Part shown: piece by piece, positions 1 to 11,390 of the stretch | Position numbering within the stretch: the stretch's first letter is position 1 | Layout: each line of letters begins with the position of its first letter | Assembly: GCF_012843875.1 (NCBI RefSeq) | Contig: NZ_JABAFY010000004.1 | Coordinates: forward strand, 62,001 to 126,000 | DNA: 64,000 nucleotides | Source: Desulfovibrio piger | GTDB lineage: Bacteria > Desulfobacterota > Desulfovibrionia > Desulfovibrionales > Desulfovibrionaceae | Reading direction: 5' to 3' | Notes under the pieces: model-generated | Database searches by the model: none | Told to the model about the DNA's origin: nothing | The model's input: only the letters and a program-made list of their open reading frames with translations | Position numbers and translations under genes: made by a program

Positions 1-169
1 CAGCGGCCGGGATTTCATGGCCGACCACGGCGACTGGTGCCGCGAGCTGGTCGTCGCCGGTCTGGCCCGTCTGGACGGGGACAGGCTGGCGCTCACGCCG
101 CAGGGCCTGCTGGTCTCCAATGCCGTGGTGGCCGATCTGTTTGAGCGTCTGGACGAGCTGGGGATGTAA
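1..169 (+). CDS. hemW: HemW-type radical SAM protein, C-terminal fragment
   Basis: This is the last 55 codons of a gene that enters from the left edge, read from base 2 to the TAA at 167-169. The fragment contains LTPQGLLVSNAVVADLFERL, which matches the HemN_C/HemW C-terminal region (the usual form is LTxxGLLxSNxVxxxL). HemW family members are radical SAM heme chaperones or coproporphyrinogen oxidase-like proteins. The catalytic N-terminus lies outside the window, so the split between HemW and HemN cannot be settled. HemW is favoured because the tail ends within a few residues of this motif. A copy of the dispersed hairpin repeat begins 18 bases after the stop. Confidence 0.7.
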   Translation, partial: SGRDFMADHGDWCRELVVAGLARLDGDRLALTPQGLLVSNAVVADLFERLDELGM

Positions 170-187
170 AGAGATCTGTTGGGCGGG

Positions 188-270
188 CGAGGGGAGAGGG
201 ACACCCTTTGGGAAAAGGGTGCTCCCTCTCCCCTCGTGCTCCCCTCTCCCTTCCCAAAACCTTTGCTCCG
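188..270 (+). repeat. Dispersed hairpin-plus-tail element, copy A
   Basis: A perfect outer stem (188-201 with 223-236, CGAGGGGAGAGGGA and its complement) continues into an inner CACCCTTT/AAAAGGGTG stem. It is followed by a pyrimidine tail (CTCCCCTCTCCCTTCCCAAAACC). The same plan recurs at 2783, 4035 (minus), 14903 and 37501. It sits just after the hemW stop in the same orientation, so it probably forms at the mRNA 3' end. There is no U-run directly after the stem. Confidence 0.8.
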
Positions 271-403
271 GTCCCTGGACAATGTCGGGAGCGCCCCGGG
301 CAGCCGTTGGCGTTGGTCTCCCGAAAGGTTTGGCGGGTGGAGGAGGCCGGACCCTTTCCTAAACAGGCTGCGGACAGGTTAAGCTGGCAGACATCGTCCC
401 GAT

Positions 404-443
404 AAAAACGGCCGGCATCCTGCAAAGGATGCCGGCCGTTTTT
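404..443. terminator. Bidirectional rho-independent terminator
   Basis: AAAAACGGCCGGCATCC, a TGCAAA loop, then the exact complement ending in TTTTT. The A- and T-runs flank a 12-bp GC-rich stem, so it can work in both directions. It lies between the convergent genes hemW and asnS and explains most of the 170-589 gap together with repeat copy A. No gene was seen in that gap. Confidence 0.92.
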
Positions 444-589
444 AGGTGTTGCGATGCTGTGGGCTCGGGCGCGGGAGGCACGTCCCTCCGGGTAAAGCGC
501 GCCGGGAAGAGCGCGGGAGGAGGGGATTCTTTTCGATCTGGAAGAGAGATTCCCCCCTCAAACCATGCCTGCCGCCGCAGGGCTCTTGC

Positions 590-1954
<1,365 letters not shown>

Positions 1955-2208
1955 GACGACTCCTTGTGTCGCAAAAAGGTAGAATGTGTATGGATAAGGC
2001 TCTTGCCGTATGTTCGGGACAGGGGACGCGGTCCTGTAAGCGGAACGCACCCCAACATGTTACTATAACGGCAAAGACGGCGCCCTTCAAGGCCGGGAGC
2101 CGGGGCGGTGCCGGGGGATGGAGCTTGGTTTTTGGGCGGGAACGTGCTTAGATGGAGGGATGGGACTGCCCTCCATCCCCGGCAGTCATGAAACAAGGAG
2201 ACTCGGAC

Positions 2209-2679
2209 ATGAAAAAGATCGCCACGCTGGCCCTGTGCGTCCTGATGCTGGCCCTGACGGCCCCCGTGATCCAGGCGGCCACCCCCCAGGCCGGAGCGCC
2301 CAAGGCCGACAAGCCCGCCAAAGTCGATGCCCGCAGCACGCCCGTCTGGGTGGAGCTGGAAGGGACGGACAGCATCGGTGCCCGCCTGGGCATGCGCCTC
2401 AAGGAAGCCTTCAACGGCAGCAACCTCTTCAGCCTCACGGACAAGGACATGCCCAAGATGCGCCTGCTGGTGAGCACGCAGTCCGAATTCCCCGGCCGTC
2501 CGGGCGTGGGCTCCGTGTACTCCATCTGCTGGACCTTCACCCAGGGCGAAGGCTACCTGGGCTATCTGCTGGCCCGCGAAGTGGGCACCCTGACCTATGA
2601 GGAGATCGACGCCCTGGTCAACCGGCTGGTGGAGCGCACCGACGGTCTCTCGGTCAAGTACAGCAACCTCTGGAAGTAG
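2209..2679 (+). CDS. Small exported protein of unknown function
   Basis: The 156-residue product starts MKKIATLALCVLMLALTAP and has a clear signal peptide, probably cleaved after IQAA, so it should be periplasmic. The mature part is about 130 residues with no cysteine pair and only one Cys. I recognise no family. The region around VWVELEGTDSIGARLGMRLKEAF, with a later YEEIDALVNRLVERTDGL, suggests a small alpha/beta domain. The start is fixed by AAGGAG at 2195-2200. It is transcribed alone and ends in a strong terminator. Confidence 0.75.
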   Translation: MKKIATLALCVLMLALTAPVIQAATPQAGAPKADKPAKVDARSTPVWVELEGTDSIGARLGMRLKEAFNGSNLFSLTDKDMPKMRLLVSTQSEFPGRPGVGSVYSICWTFTQGEGYLGYLLAREVGTLTYEEIDALVNRLVERTDGLSVKYSNLWK

Positions 2680-2712
2680 TTTTTTCTGGGAAAAGATCGC
2701 TCTGCGCTGTTG

Positions 2713-2748
2713 AAAAAGCCGCTGTCCCCTTGGGGACGGCGGCTTTTT
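2713..2748. terminator. Bidirectional rho-independent terminator
   Basis: AAAAAGCCGC-TGTCCCC, a TT loop, GGGGACG-GCGGCTTTTT. It terminates the exported-protein gene ending at 2679 and could also serve minus-strand transcription from holB. Confidence 0.9.
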
Positions 2749-2782
2749 GCATGGCAGGACATGCACGCGGGAAGATGTGTTG

Positions 2783-2866
2783 ACGAGGGGGAAGGAGGCC
2801 CTTTGGGCTGGCGCGACAAAAGGGCCTCCTTCCCCCTCGTGCTCCCCCTTCCTCCCCAAAACGCGC
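2783..2866 (+). repeat. Dispersed hairpin-plus-tail element, copy B
   Basis: A perfect 22-bp stem pairs 2783-2804 (ACGAGGGGGAAGGAGGCC...) with 2819-2840. The tail GCTCCCCCTTCCTCCCCAAAAC follows. It has the same architecture as copies A, C, D and E but a diverged stem sequence, so the structure has been kept by compensatory change. It lies between the terminator of the exported-protein gene and the end of holB. Confidence 0.75.
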
Positions 2867-2991
2867 TCATGGCGTCCCGTGCTCCGCACAGGACGCGGAT
2901 ATCCGTCATGACGGGCGGTCGGGGGAGCTGCAAGCAGCCGTGCCGTCATGGGGCAGACCGGGACAGACGCAGGAAGCGGAGGGGAAAAAGG

Positions 2992-3885
2992 TCAGTTCCC
3001 CATGCGGGTGACGTGCAGGCGGGCGGCCAGGGCCTCCAGCACGCGGGCGGGCGTGACGTTGAAGCCCAGGGCCTCCTGCGCCTCGTTGAACCAGAAGCAG
3101 CACTGGACGCGCTTCTCGCGGGGCAGCAGGGCCAGGGCCGTGTCCAGGGGGCAGAGGGCGTCGTCATTGCCGGACATGACCCGGCTCATGGATTTCTGGC
3201 AGGCCAGCAGGATCTGCCCGGCCAGGCGGGCATCCAGGGCGTTGCGGGCGCCGGTGCGCTCGAACAGGCCGCGACCGCTGGTGATGAACAGGGCCAGGGC
3301 CTCTTCCCAGGGCTGGAGGGCCGGATCTCGGGAGAGGCTGTCGGGCCAGGGCAGGGTCAGGCAGAGGGAGCGCGAGACCAGCGTGGGCAGGAGCTGTTCG
3401 CGCTGGGCGGCCAGCAGGACGAAGCAGGAGGAGGGCGAGGGTTCTTCCAGCGCCTTGAGCAGGGCATTGGCCGCATTGCTGCGGTTCTGTTCCACGCCCA
3501 TGAGCAGCACCACGCGGCGGCCCTGACCGTGGGGAGCGTCGCGCAGCTTTTGCTTGAGCTCGCGGATGTTATCCATGTTCAGGGCGCGGATGGGGCCGGG
3601 ATGGGCCTCGTCGTCGGCGTTGCTGATGCGGCCGTCGTAGGCCAGCACGTCCAGATGTTCACCGGCATCGATCTGCATGCAGGTGGGGCAGATGAGGCAG
3701 GGCCCGCCCTCGCCGCCCGGCTGCTGGCAGTTGACGCAGGCGGCCCAGTAACGGGCCGCGGCCAGGCGCTGGGGCTCGGTGCCGCCTTCCAGCAGCAGGA
3801 CCTGCGGCGGGTTGGCGGCCAGGCGGTGGAGCACCTCGCGGATGCGGTCGAAGTCCGGCGTGCTGATGTCCTGGAAAAGCGGCAT
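2992..3885 (-). CDS. holB: DNA polymerase III delta' subunit
   Basis: Clamp-loader delta' subunit, part of the cytoplasmic complex that opens and loads the beta clamp. The 297-residue protein has the AAA+ fold. Its Walker A region is degenerate (LLEGGTEPQRLAAAR, no GKT), as expected for the non-ATPase delta' subunit. A zinc-binding module has Cys at about 50, 53, 63, 66 and 69. The switch segment NAANALLKALEEPS is followed by SRS, a variant of the SRC motif. The gene stands alone between convergent and same-strand neighbours. An upstream GAGGG supports the ATG at 3885. Confidence 0.88.
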   Translation of the reverse strand: MPLFQDISTPDFDRIREVLHRLAANPPQVLLLEGGTEPQRLAAARYWAACVNCQQPGGEGGPCLICPTCMQIDAGEHLDVLAYDGRISNADDEAHPGPIRALNMDNIRELKQKLRDAPHGQGRRVVLLMGVEQNRSNAANALLKALEEPSPSSCFVLLAAQREQLLPTLVSRSLCLTLPWPDSLSRDPALQPWEEALALFITSGRGLFERTGARNALDARLAGQILLACQKSMSRVMSGNDDALCPLDTALALLPREKRVQCCFWFNEAQEALGFNVTPARVLEALAARLHVTRMGN

Positions 3886-4034
3886 GGCGTCCCTCGCGGT
3901 GCGGGAGCGTGATGGTCACGCACATGGCAGGGCTGCCCTGATGCGCCTCAGGCTCCACCAAAGATGGTTGGAAGGAAAAGGACCGGCCGGACAGGGTGGC
4001 ATACGCCGCCGGCCGTCATGGTCCAAGCTCCCCC

Positions 4035-4123
4035 TGATAAAAGTTTTTGGAAAAGAGAGGGGGGAGCGCGAGGGGGGAGAGGGAGAACCTTTTTTCAAAA
4101 AGGTTTCCCTCTCCCCCCCTCGC
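4035..4123 (-). repeat. Dispersed hairpin-plus-tail element, copy C
   Basis: Read on the minus strand: GCGAGGGGGGAGAGGGA, an inner AACCTTTTT/AAAAAGGTT stem, TCCCTCTCCCCCCTCGC, then the tail GCTCCCCCCTCTCTTTTCC and AAAAACTTTTATCAGG. It is nearly identical to copy D. It begins 25 bases after the purA stop and shares purA's orientation. Confidence 0.85.
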
Positions 4124-4147
4124 AGGATCTATCTCAAGCGCGAACGC

Positions 4148-5515
<1,368 letters not shown>

Positions 5516-5644
5516 ACAACGTTGGCCGCAATGCCTTAGTTTTTTCTAGCCGCTAACAGCGGACAAGTCAAATGCCGGGGCCACCGGGGGAGAAAAATGG
5601 GTAAAATTTTATGAGATCCGTGTCCCGGCAGGGGCGGGGCCGCG

Positions 5645-5693
5645 AAAAAAGGGGGGAAGGGACATCCCTGCCGGGATGCTCCTTCCCCCCTTT
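5645..5693 (-). terminator. Rho-independent terminator of the surface-modification operon
   Basis: On the minus strand, GGGGGGAAGGAGCATCCC, a short loop, then GGGATGTCCCTTCCCCCC followed by TTTTTT. It lies 28 bases after the stop of the YidC/sulfatase fusion gene. The stem composition is close to the dispersed repeat family, but the pyrimidine tail is replaced by a true U-run. Confidence 0.88.
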
Positions 5694-5720
5694 CATGACG
5701 CTGCCGGAGCAGCGGGACCG

Positions 5721-8261
5721 TTATTGGTAGGCGCCTTCACGCGTGCACTTGGAGGCATCGAACAGGGTGCCTTCCATGCGGTACTGTTCGAAGATGTAGG
5801 CGTTCTCCTTGTGTTCGCTCCAGCGCGCGCCGCCGCGGGCATGGGTGAGGATGCGCGGCTTGGGCAGGGCGGCCGGGTCACGCATCTCGAACTCGTCGGA
5901 GGTGCCGACGCCCTGCAGGGCCAGGGTGGGCACGTCGGCGCTGGACATGAAGGCATCGCTGATGCGCAGCTCGCCGCGCTGATGGGGTTCCTTGACCATC
6001 AGGAGGGCGTGGGGACGGCCGGGAGCGTAGGGCGCGGTCTGGAAGACGGTGCCGTCGGGGAATTCCTTGCCGTCGTTGTAGGTACGCTCCACCATGGGGC
6101 TGTCGCTCTCGCCGTGGTCGGAGACCAGGATGATGCGCGTGTTGTCGTAGATGCCGGCTTCCTTGAGCTGGTCGAAGAAGATCATCAGGTAGCGCAGCAG
6201 ATGGCGTTCGGCGTAGTAGTGTTCGGGCAGCAGGCCGTCGACGAAGAAGAGCTGGCCCTCGGTGGCCGGATAGGGGTCGGCCACGATCTCGGGCTGGCCG
6301 TCCTTGAGGTCGGGGGCGTAGTGCCACATGTAGTGGGACAGCATGGTGTAGAAGACCTTGGCCGTGCTGCGCGGGGCATCGGTGGTGATGCCCGAGGTGA
6401 AGGCGAAGCGGAAGAAGGCGTCGCCCGCGCGGCAGGCGTCCATGCTGGCCACCAGGATGCCGTCGCCGGCGTCATGCCAGTTGCCGTCGTCGTAGATCTT
6501 CTGCTTGATGATGTTGGGCGAGGCCTGGAACAGGCCCAGCATGGCGAAGAAGCTGCTGAAGTCCCGCAGGCTGGTGCCCTGGTGGTACTTGAGCTGGAAG
6601 TCGTCCTTGACCTGGGGCACGGTGGTGACGTTCTCCACCTTGCCGAGGTGACGTTCGTAGAAGTCCTGGTTGAAGAACTCCAGGCCGTTGAGCATGCAGA
6701 CGTCGTAGCCGTGGGCCGCGAAGTTGCGGGGCATCACGGCAAAGGCGCTGTTGATGTTCTCTTCCAGGGTCACGTCGCGGCGGGCGTTGACGGCCGCCGG
6801 GCTGTAGGCGTGGCCGCCGTAGATGCTGGGCAGGCTCATGACCGTGGCGTCGGCCATGGAGATGGTGTCGGGGTACCAGACGAAGCCGTCCATGCCCTTG
6901 CGGAAGCCGTTGGTGAACCAGGGGTCGTCCAGCATCCGTTCGATATGGCCGCCGGTGAACATGTCCATGACGATGACGATGACGTTTTCGCCGTCCTTGG
7001 AATAGGACTGCATGTCAGCCACATAGGCGGGCGGGGTGAAGCTGGTCTTGGCCTGTTCGGGCTCTTCGGCGGTCAGGGCGTTCCAGGCCGTGAGGGCCAC
7101 CAGGGAGAACACGGCGATGGAGAGCACGCGCGGCAGCTGCAGGCGCACCTTGGGGAAGGCGAACAGCAGGGCCGTCAGGCCCAGGGCCACCAGCACGGGC
7201 AGCAGGCCGTCCTTGAAGGTGCTCATGGGGCCGGTGAGGGCGGCCTCACGCAGGAAGCGGATGCCGTCCAGGGCGCCGAAGTGGCCGGGCAGCACGAAAA
7301 GGTTCACGAAGGCGAGGCTCAGGGCCCAGAAGGCCACGAAGGCCGGGATGGTCTTGGCCTTGGCCGGGAACCAGAGCCAGAGCACGAAGACCACGAAGAA
7401 GGTCAGCGAAAGGTAGCGCACCATGCCCAGCAGCACGTCCAGGGGACCGGCGGCGAAGAAGTTGGGGTCGCTGGCGTAGGACTGGAAGGGCACGTACAGG
7501 AAGATCAGGATGGCCAGACCGGCGCAGGACAGGCTGTAGACCGAGCGCATGGTGGCGGCCATGACGGTGTTCATGCCGCCCTGGGCAAAGCCGGGCTTGC
7601 GGAAACGGGGCAGGCGGATGGGCAGGCGCAGGTTCTGGAGCAGGAAGAAGACGTTGTTCATGGTCCAGAAGATGAGCAGGGCCGAGGCCGCGTTGTACAG
7701 CAGCGCCAGGAAGAAGAAGGCGATGATGATGGCCTGCAGGGTGTCCTTGCGCGTCAGGCCCGGGGTGGTCAGCGTGGCGATGATGTTGACCACGGTCATG
7801 ACGATGGGCAGGGCGTTGACGCCCCAGAGCAGGCCGTCGGGCTGCGAAAGGTCGGGGATCATCAGGCAGGGCTGGCCCTGCAGCTGGGTGAGCCCCAGGA
7901 TCATGTAGTACGCGCCGGTCAGGAAGGGGATCTGCAGGGCCACGCCGAAGGCCGAACGGACGGCCAGCAGCGGATGGTAGGCGTAGCGCTTGTAGAGGTT
8001 GTTGATGCGGCGCTGGCGCTCGGCCCCCTTGGATTCCTTGCGGATGCGGGCCAGCTGCGGGGCCATGATCATCTGGAGTTTCTTTTCCCGGGCTTGGGTG
8101 CCCACGGCCAGACGTCCCAGGGGGATGAAGGCCACGGCGCTGATGCAGGACAGGACGAGGATGCTCAGGCCGTAGTTGTGGGTGAACTGGAGGCTGCCGA
8201 GATAGATGGCCCGGTAGATGATCTCGATGGGCAGGATGAATATTTCATACAGAAGCGACAT
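5721..8261 (-). CDS. YidC-like domain fused to membrane sulfatase-family domain
   Basis: The 846-residue polytopic membrane protein has three parts. Residues 1 to about 215 match the YidC/Oxa1 insertase core: a YGLSILVLS helix, a charged KKLQMIMAPQLARIRKE hairpin, IPDLSQPDGL, LPIVMTVVN and a final FWTMNNVFFLLQN. About 230-395 holds four or five further transmembrane helices. About 425-846 is a sulfatase/alkaline-phosphatase-type domain with VIVIVMDMFTGG (metal Asp433, candidate nucleophile Thr436) and ILVSDHGES (Asp715, His716). The Thr nucleophile recalls LtaS and phosphoethanolamine transferases. The position of the conserved insertase groove Arg appears to be Ala here. The gene is last in an operon after a TagF-like gene, so transfer of a phospho-substituent at the outer face of the inner membrane is inferred. 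The start is supported by AAGGAAACGCC before ATG. Confidence 0.8.
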   Translation of the reverse strand: MSLLYEIFILPIEIIYRAIYLGSLQFTHNYGLSILVLSCISAVAFIPLGRLAVGTQAREKKLQMIMAPQLARIRKESKGAERQRRINNLYKRYAYHPLLAVRSAFGVALQIPFLTGAYYMILGLTQLQGQPCLMIPDLSQPDGLLWGVNALPIVMTVVNIIATLTTPGLTRKDTLQAIIIAFFFLALLYNAASALLIFWTMNNVFFLLQNLRLPIRLPRFRKPGFAQGGMNTVMAATMRSVYSLSCAGLAILIFLYVPFQSYASDPNFFAAGPLDVLLGMVRYLSLTFFVVFVLWLWFPAKAKTIPAFVAFWALSLAFVNLFVLPGHFGALDGIRFLREAALTGPMSTFKDGLLPVLVALGLTALLFAFPKVRLQLPRVLSIAVFSLVALTAWNALTAEEPEQAKTSFTPPAYVADMQSYSKDGENVIVIVMDMFTGGHIERMLDDPWFTNGFRKGMDGFVWYPDTISMADATVMSLPSIYGGHAYSPAAVNARRDVTLEENINSAFAVMPRNFAAHGYDVCMLNGLEFFNQDFYERHLGKVENVTTVPQVKDDFQLKYHQGTSLRDFSSFFAMLGLFQASPNIIKQKIYDDGNWHDAGDGILVASMDACRAGDAFFRFAFTSGITTDAPRSTAKVFYTMLSHYMWHYAPDLKDGQPEIVADPYPATEGQLFFVDGLLPEHYYAERHLLRYLMIFFDQLKEAGIYDNTRIILVSDHGESDSPMVERTYNDGKEFPDGTVFQTAPYAPGRPHALLMVKEPHQRGELRISDAFMSSADVPTLALQGVGTSDEFEMRDPAALPKPRILTHARGGARWSEHKENAYIFEQYRMEGTLFDASKCTREGAYQ

Positions 8262-8297
8262 GGCGTTTCCTTGAAAGCATATCCGGCAAGGGCCGTG

Positions 8298-9632
8298 CTA
8301 TTTCGCTTTGGTGGCGGCAGCTTCGGCCGCGTGTTCGGCGTCCATGCGGGCCAGGGTGTCCACGGTCCACTGGGCGATGGCTTCACCGCTCCGGCCCCAG
8401 CAGGCCACGGATTCCTCGCGGAAGGCGGCGATGGCGGAGGAAGGCGTCTTGAGGGCGCGTTCTACCACGGGCACGATGTTGTTGAAGTCCTCGGGCGAGA
8501 CCACTTCGCCCAGACGGGCGGCCACGGTGTCTTCCCAGATGACGCCCAGGTCCGCCACCTCGTAGAGTTCGGGGTTGCGCACGGGGATGTCCAGGGTGAT
8601 GACGGGCTTCTCGTAAAGGAAGGCGAAGTCGAAGCGCACGCAGGACTTGTCCGAGATCATGACGTCGGCCCGGCTCATGGAGGCGGTGGCGTCCATCTCG
8701 GTATCGAAGCTGACGTTGGGGTAGTCGCGCAGCATCTCGTGGATGGTGTCCAGCATCTCGGTCTCCACCTTGAGGGACTGGGGATGCGGGCGCAGGATCA
8801 CGTCATAGCCGGCCTTGGCCAGATCCAGCAGGAAGTTGGGGCCGCAGATGTTGAGGCAGCCCTTGTTGCCCCACGAGGGCGCCACCAGCACCACGGGCGG
8901 GGTGCTCCGGCCTTCCTTCTTGCGGGCTTTGGCGGCCAGCTCGTCCAGATAGGGCAGGCCCAGGGAGACGCATTCCTTGGGCGGCAGGCCGCGCAGCTCT
9001 TCCACCTTGCGGATGCTGGGCAGCATGAAGTCGCCCACCATCAGGACGGCGTCGTAATGGTCCAGGGAGCCTTTCTGGTACATGGCGATGTCGCCCACGC
9101 CGTGGCAGATATGGGCCAGGTTGGTCACGCGGCGCGGACGCGGCATGGGGAAGCCGGGCGTGCCGATGTTGGGCGTGGTGGAGAGCATGATGTCGGCGCG
9201 ACGACCGGCGGCGCGGGCAAAGGCCGCGGAACCCGTGCCGATGTAGCGCGAGTTCATGAGGTCGTTCTCGATGGTCAGGGCCGGGTCTTCCACATCCATG
9301 GTGATGTAGGAGAAGGGCACGCCGCGGCGCAGGAAGGCGTCGATGACGGGCTTGAAGGTGTAATAGTAGCTGCGGCCTTCGGAGAACATGAGGATGCGCT
9401 CGTGGTGCAGCTGCTTTTCGGGACGGCGCTCACCCTTGGCCCTGCCCATGATGGCGTAGACGATGTTCTTGACGAAATAGAGCACCGTACCCACCAGGCT
9501 GATGGCCAGGTAGACCAGCACGTTGCCCGTGCCGGGGTCGAGGTAGGCGTAGGAGGGCGCGGGGAACAGGGCTTCCAGCACCAGCCAGAGCCCCAGATAG
9601 GCGCCCACGGAAATCAGAAAACCGCGCTTCAT
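8298..9632 (-). CDS. CDP-glycerol glycerophosphotransferase-like (TagF-like) protein
   Basis: The 444-residue protein starts with a hydrophobic anchor (MKRGFLISVGAYLGLWLVLE and a second helix ending VLYFVKNIVYAIM). A GT-B-like domain follows, with LMFSEGRSYYYTFKPVIDAF, THICHG-like NLAHICHGVGD, VLVAPSWGNKGC, VILRPHPQSLK and MISDKSCVRFDFAFLYEKPVI. These last segments correspond to the TagF/TagB polyol-phosphate polymerase signature (RPHP and SD.SS...E). It probably transfers a polyol- or choline-phosphate group from a CDP-activated donor at the cytoplasmic face. Its ATG overlaps the upstream TGA (ATGA), showing translational coupling to the LicC-LicA fusion gene. The substrate is not known. Confidence 0.78.
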   Translation of the reverse strand: MKRGFLISVGAYLGLWLVLEALFPAPSYAYLDPGTGNVLVYLAISLVGTVLYFVKNIVYAIMGRAKGERRPEKQLHHERILMFSEGRSYYYTFKPVIDAFLRRGVPFSYITMDVEDPALTIENDLMNSRYIGTGSAAFARAAGRRADIMLSTTPNIGTPGFPMPRPRRVTNLAHICHGVGDIAMYQKGSLDHYDAVLMVGDFMLPSIRKVEELRGLPPKECVSLGLPYLDELAAKARKKEGRSTPPVVLVAPSWGNKGCLNICGPNFLLDLAKAGYDVILRPHPQSLKVETEMLDTIHEMLRDYPNVSFDTEMDATASMSRADVMISDKSCVRFDFAFLYEKPVITLDIPVRNPELYEVADLGVIWEDTVAARLGEVVSPEDFNNIVPVVERALKTPSSAIAAFREESVACWGRSGEAIAQWTVDTLARMDAEHAAEAAATKAK

Positions 9633-11107
9633 GCCAGTTGTTCTCCGCGTTGCAGCAGTTTCAGGTTGCGGTCCATTTCCGCGATGCGGCCACGACCGTA
9701 GTCGATGCACTCGCGGTAGAAGCCCCACAGGCCCCAGATGTAATCCACGATGATCATGGCCTTGAGCAGGCGGGTGCGGTCCGCGCCGCTGGCTTCGATA
9801 AAGGCGTCCAGCAGGGGGCCGGAAAGACGGGTCTCGGTGACGAAGCTGGCGTAGTCCCAGTAGGGCGAGCAGAAGCAGGCGTACTCGAAGTCGATGAGCT
9901 TGATGTCGTCGCCCTTGCGCAGGATGTTCTCCAGCACGAAATCGCGATGGCAGAAGCGCTTCTCGTCGCTGTCCATCTCGCGGGCGAAATCGTAGAACAG
10001 GCTGCGCTCATGGTCGGCCAGCAGGTTGACGCCGCTCTGGCGTTCGTAGAGCTTGACCTCGGAAAGCACGGAGAGCACGGCGCTGGGGCCGTACTTTTCG
10101 CGGAAGCCTTCGGGCATGCGGATGTCATGCAGGCGGCGCATGATGTCCACCACCCCGCGCACCTCGAACCGGTCCAGGGTGTCGTGGTTCAGGATGCGGT
10201 AGCCTTCCAGAAAGTCCGTGGTCTTGATGCCGCCCGCGTAGAAGTGGCACTCGGGCGTGATGTCCAGATCCTTCACCATCTCCAGCATGGCCGCTTCCAC
10301 GCTGCGGTCGATGATCTGGTCGGTGCCCTGGCCGGGGATGCGCAGCACAAGGCCCTTGCCGTCCAGCTGGATGTGATAGGTGTCGTTGGTCAGGCCCTTG
10401 AGCTTTTCGGCCATCTGGGTCTCGGAGCACTGGTCGGCCAGTTCGTCGGGCGTCAGCAGGCCCAGGGAAAGGGCGTCGCTCAGGCTGTCGATCTCGCAGA
10501 GCAGCATCTTCACCCGCGTGGCGTAGACGGGCACGCGGTCCAGGATGCGGATGACGGAGTCTTCCCAGTAGTCGTCCGGGCCGCTCCTGTCCAGTTCCTC
10601 GCGGATGAGGGCCGCTGCCTCCTCGGTCCAGTAGGAGACGCCGGACATGCAGTAGCCCGAGGGCGAATCCTTGCGCACGGAGACCACGCGGTCGTCGGCA
10701 TCGGTGATCAGTTCCCATTCATGGCCCTGCTGGGTCTGCTGGCAGATGAACTGCGAGACCCCGGGACGCACCAGGGGCACCACCGGACGGCGGATGTAGG
10801 TGTCACCGTCGATGACCAGGCTGTCGCCCAGGCGGTGGGCCACCAGCTGGAGGGAGGAATAGTTGTTGGCCGTGGCATACTGCGCCGAGATGATGAGCTG
10901 GACGCCGTATTTGTCCACAAGATAGTTGAAGCATTCGTGCTTGTAACCGACCACCAGGGCGATGTCGGTGACGCCGTCGGCATGGAGCTGGCGGATGGTA
11001 CGTTCCACCAGCGGATATCCGCCGATGTTGAGCAGGGGCTTGGGCTTCAGATAGGTGAAGGGGCGCAGACGCGTCCCGAAGCCGGCACAAAGAATGTTGG
11101 CACGCAT
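9629..11107 (-). CDS. LicC-like nucleotidyltransferase fused to LicA-like choline kinase
   Basis: The 492-residue product has two domains. Residues 1 to about 225 form a sugar-nucleotidyltransferase-type fold with ILCAGFGTRLRPFTYLKPKP and VIDGDTYI, as in LicC CTP:phosphocholine cytidylyltransferases. About 230-492 is a choline/ethanolamine kinase (APH-like) domain with CHRDFVLENIL (catalytic Asp389, Asn394) and LIDFEYA (metal-binding Asp406). Together they could phosphorylate choline or a similar alcohol and activate it as the CDP derivative. Choline itself is inferred from the family; ethanolamine or another alcohol remains possible. The start at 11107 has AGGAG upstream. An upstream in-frame extension lacks support. 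It is the first gene of the three-gene operon. Confidence 0.85.
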   Translation of the reverse strand: MRANILCAGFGTRLRPFTYLKPKPLLNIGGYPLVERTIRQLHADGVTDIALVVGYKHECFNYLVDKYGVQLIISAQYATANNYSSLQLVAHRLGDSLVIDGDTYIRRPVVPLVRPGVSQFICQQTQQGHEWELITDADDRVVSVRKDSPSGYCMSGVSYWTEEAAALIREELDRSGPDDYWEDSVIRILDRVPVYATRVKMLLCEIDSLSDALSLGLLTPDELADQCSETQMAEKLKGLTNDTYHIQLDGKGLVLRIPGQGTDQIIDRSVEAAMLEMVKDLDITPECHFYAGGIKTTDFLEGYRILNHDTLDRFEVRGVVDIMRRLHDIRMPEGFREKYGPSAVLSVLSEVKLYERQSGVNLLADHERSLFYDFAREMDSDEKRFCHRDFVLENILRKGDDIKLIDFEYACFCSPYWDYASFVTETRLSGPLLDAFIEASGADRTRLLKAMIIVDYIWGLWGFYRECIDYGRGRIAEMDRNLKLLQRGEQLA

Positions 11108-11211
11108 GGGAACCACTCCTGTGCGTTGTGCAGGGATGTGACGGACATCCCCGATGCTGGTGAGGGGGACTGCGCTTGCGCAGGAAAACCTTATCCCCCG
11201 GGGTTCGCGAT

Positions 11212-11230
11212 CCCGGATGCCGTATCCGGG
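11212..11230. repeat. Inverted repeat upstream of the Lic-type operon
   Basis: CCCGGAT, a five-base spacer, ATCCGGG. It lies about 105 bases upstream of the LicC-LicA start, in the promoter or leader region. It may be an operator or part of a stem-loop; the sequence alone does not decide. Confidence 0.35.
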
Positions 11231-11390
11231 GTGCGGAGGTTTCTCACGACACGCAAAAAAAGGCAAGGGCTGTCTGGCGGTTGTCGCCGGACGGGGCAGG
11301 CCGGGAGGTGCGGAAGACGGCCCGGCCCATGCTGTACAAGGCGAAGCGTTAGTTTTTTGTGAGCGGGATGCAGCGCGGGAAGGGCCCGGC

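Noticed and set aside
5676-9701. A 1341-residue plus-strand open frame
   Set aside because: It covers the YidC/sulfatase and TagF-like genes in antisense, has a Gly/His/Val-rich composition typical of GC-rich shadows, no ribosome-binding site and no known domain.
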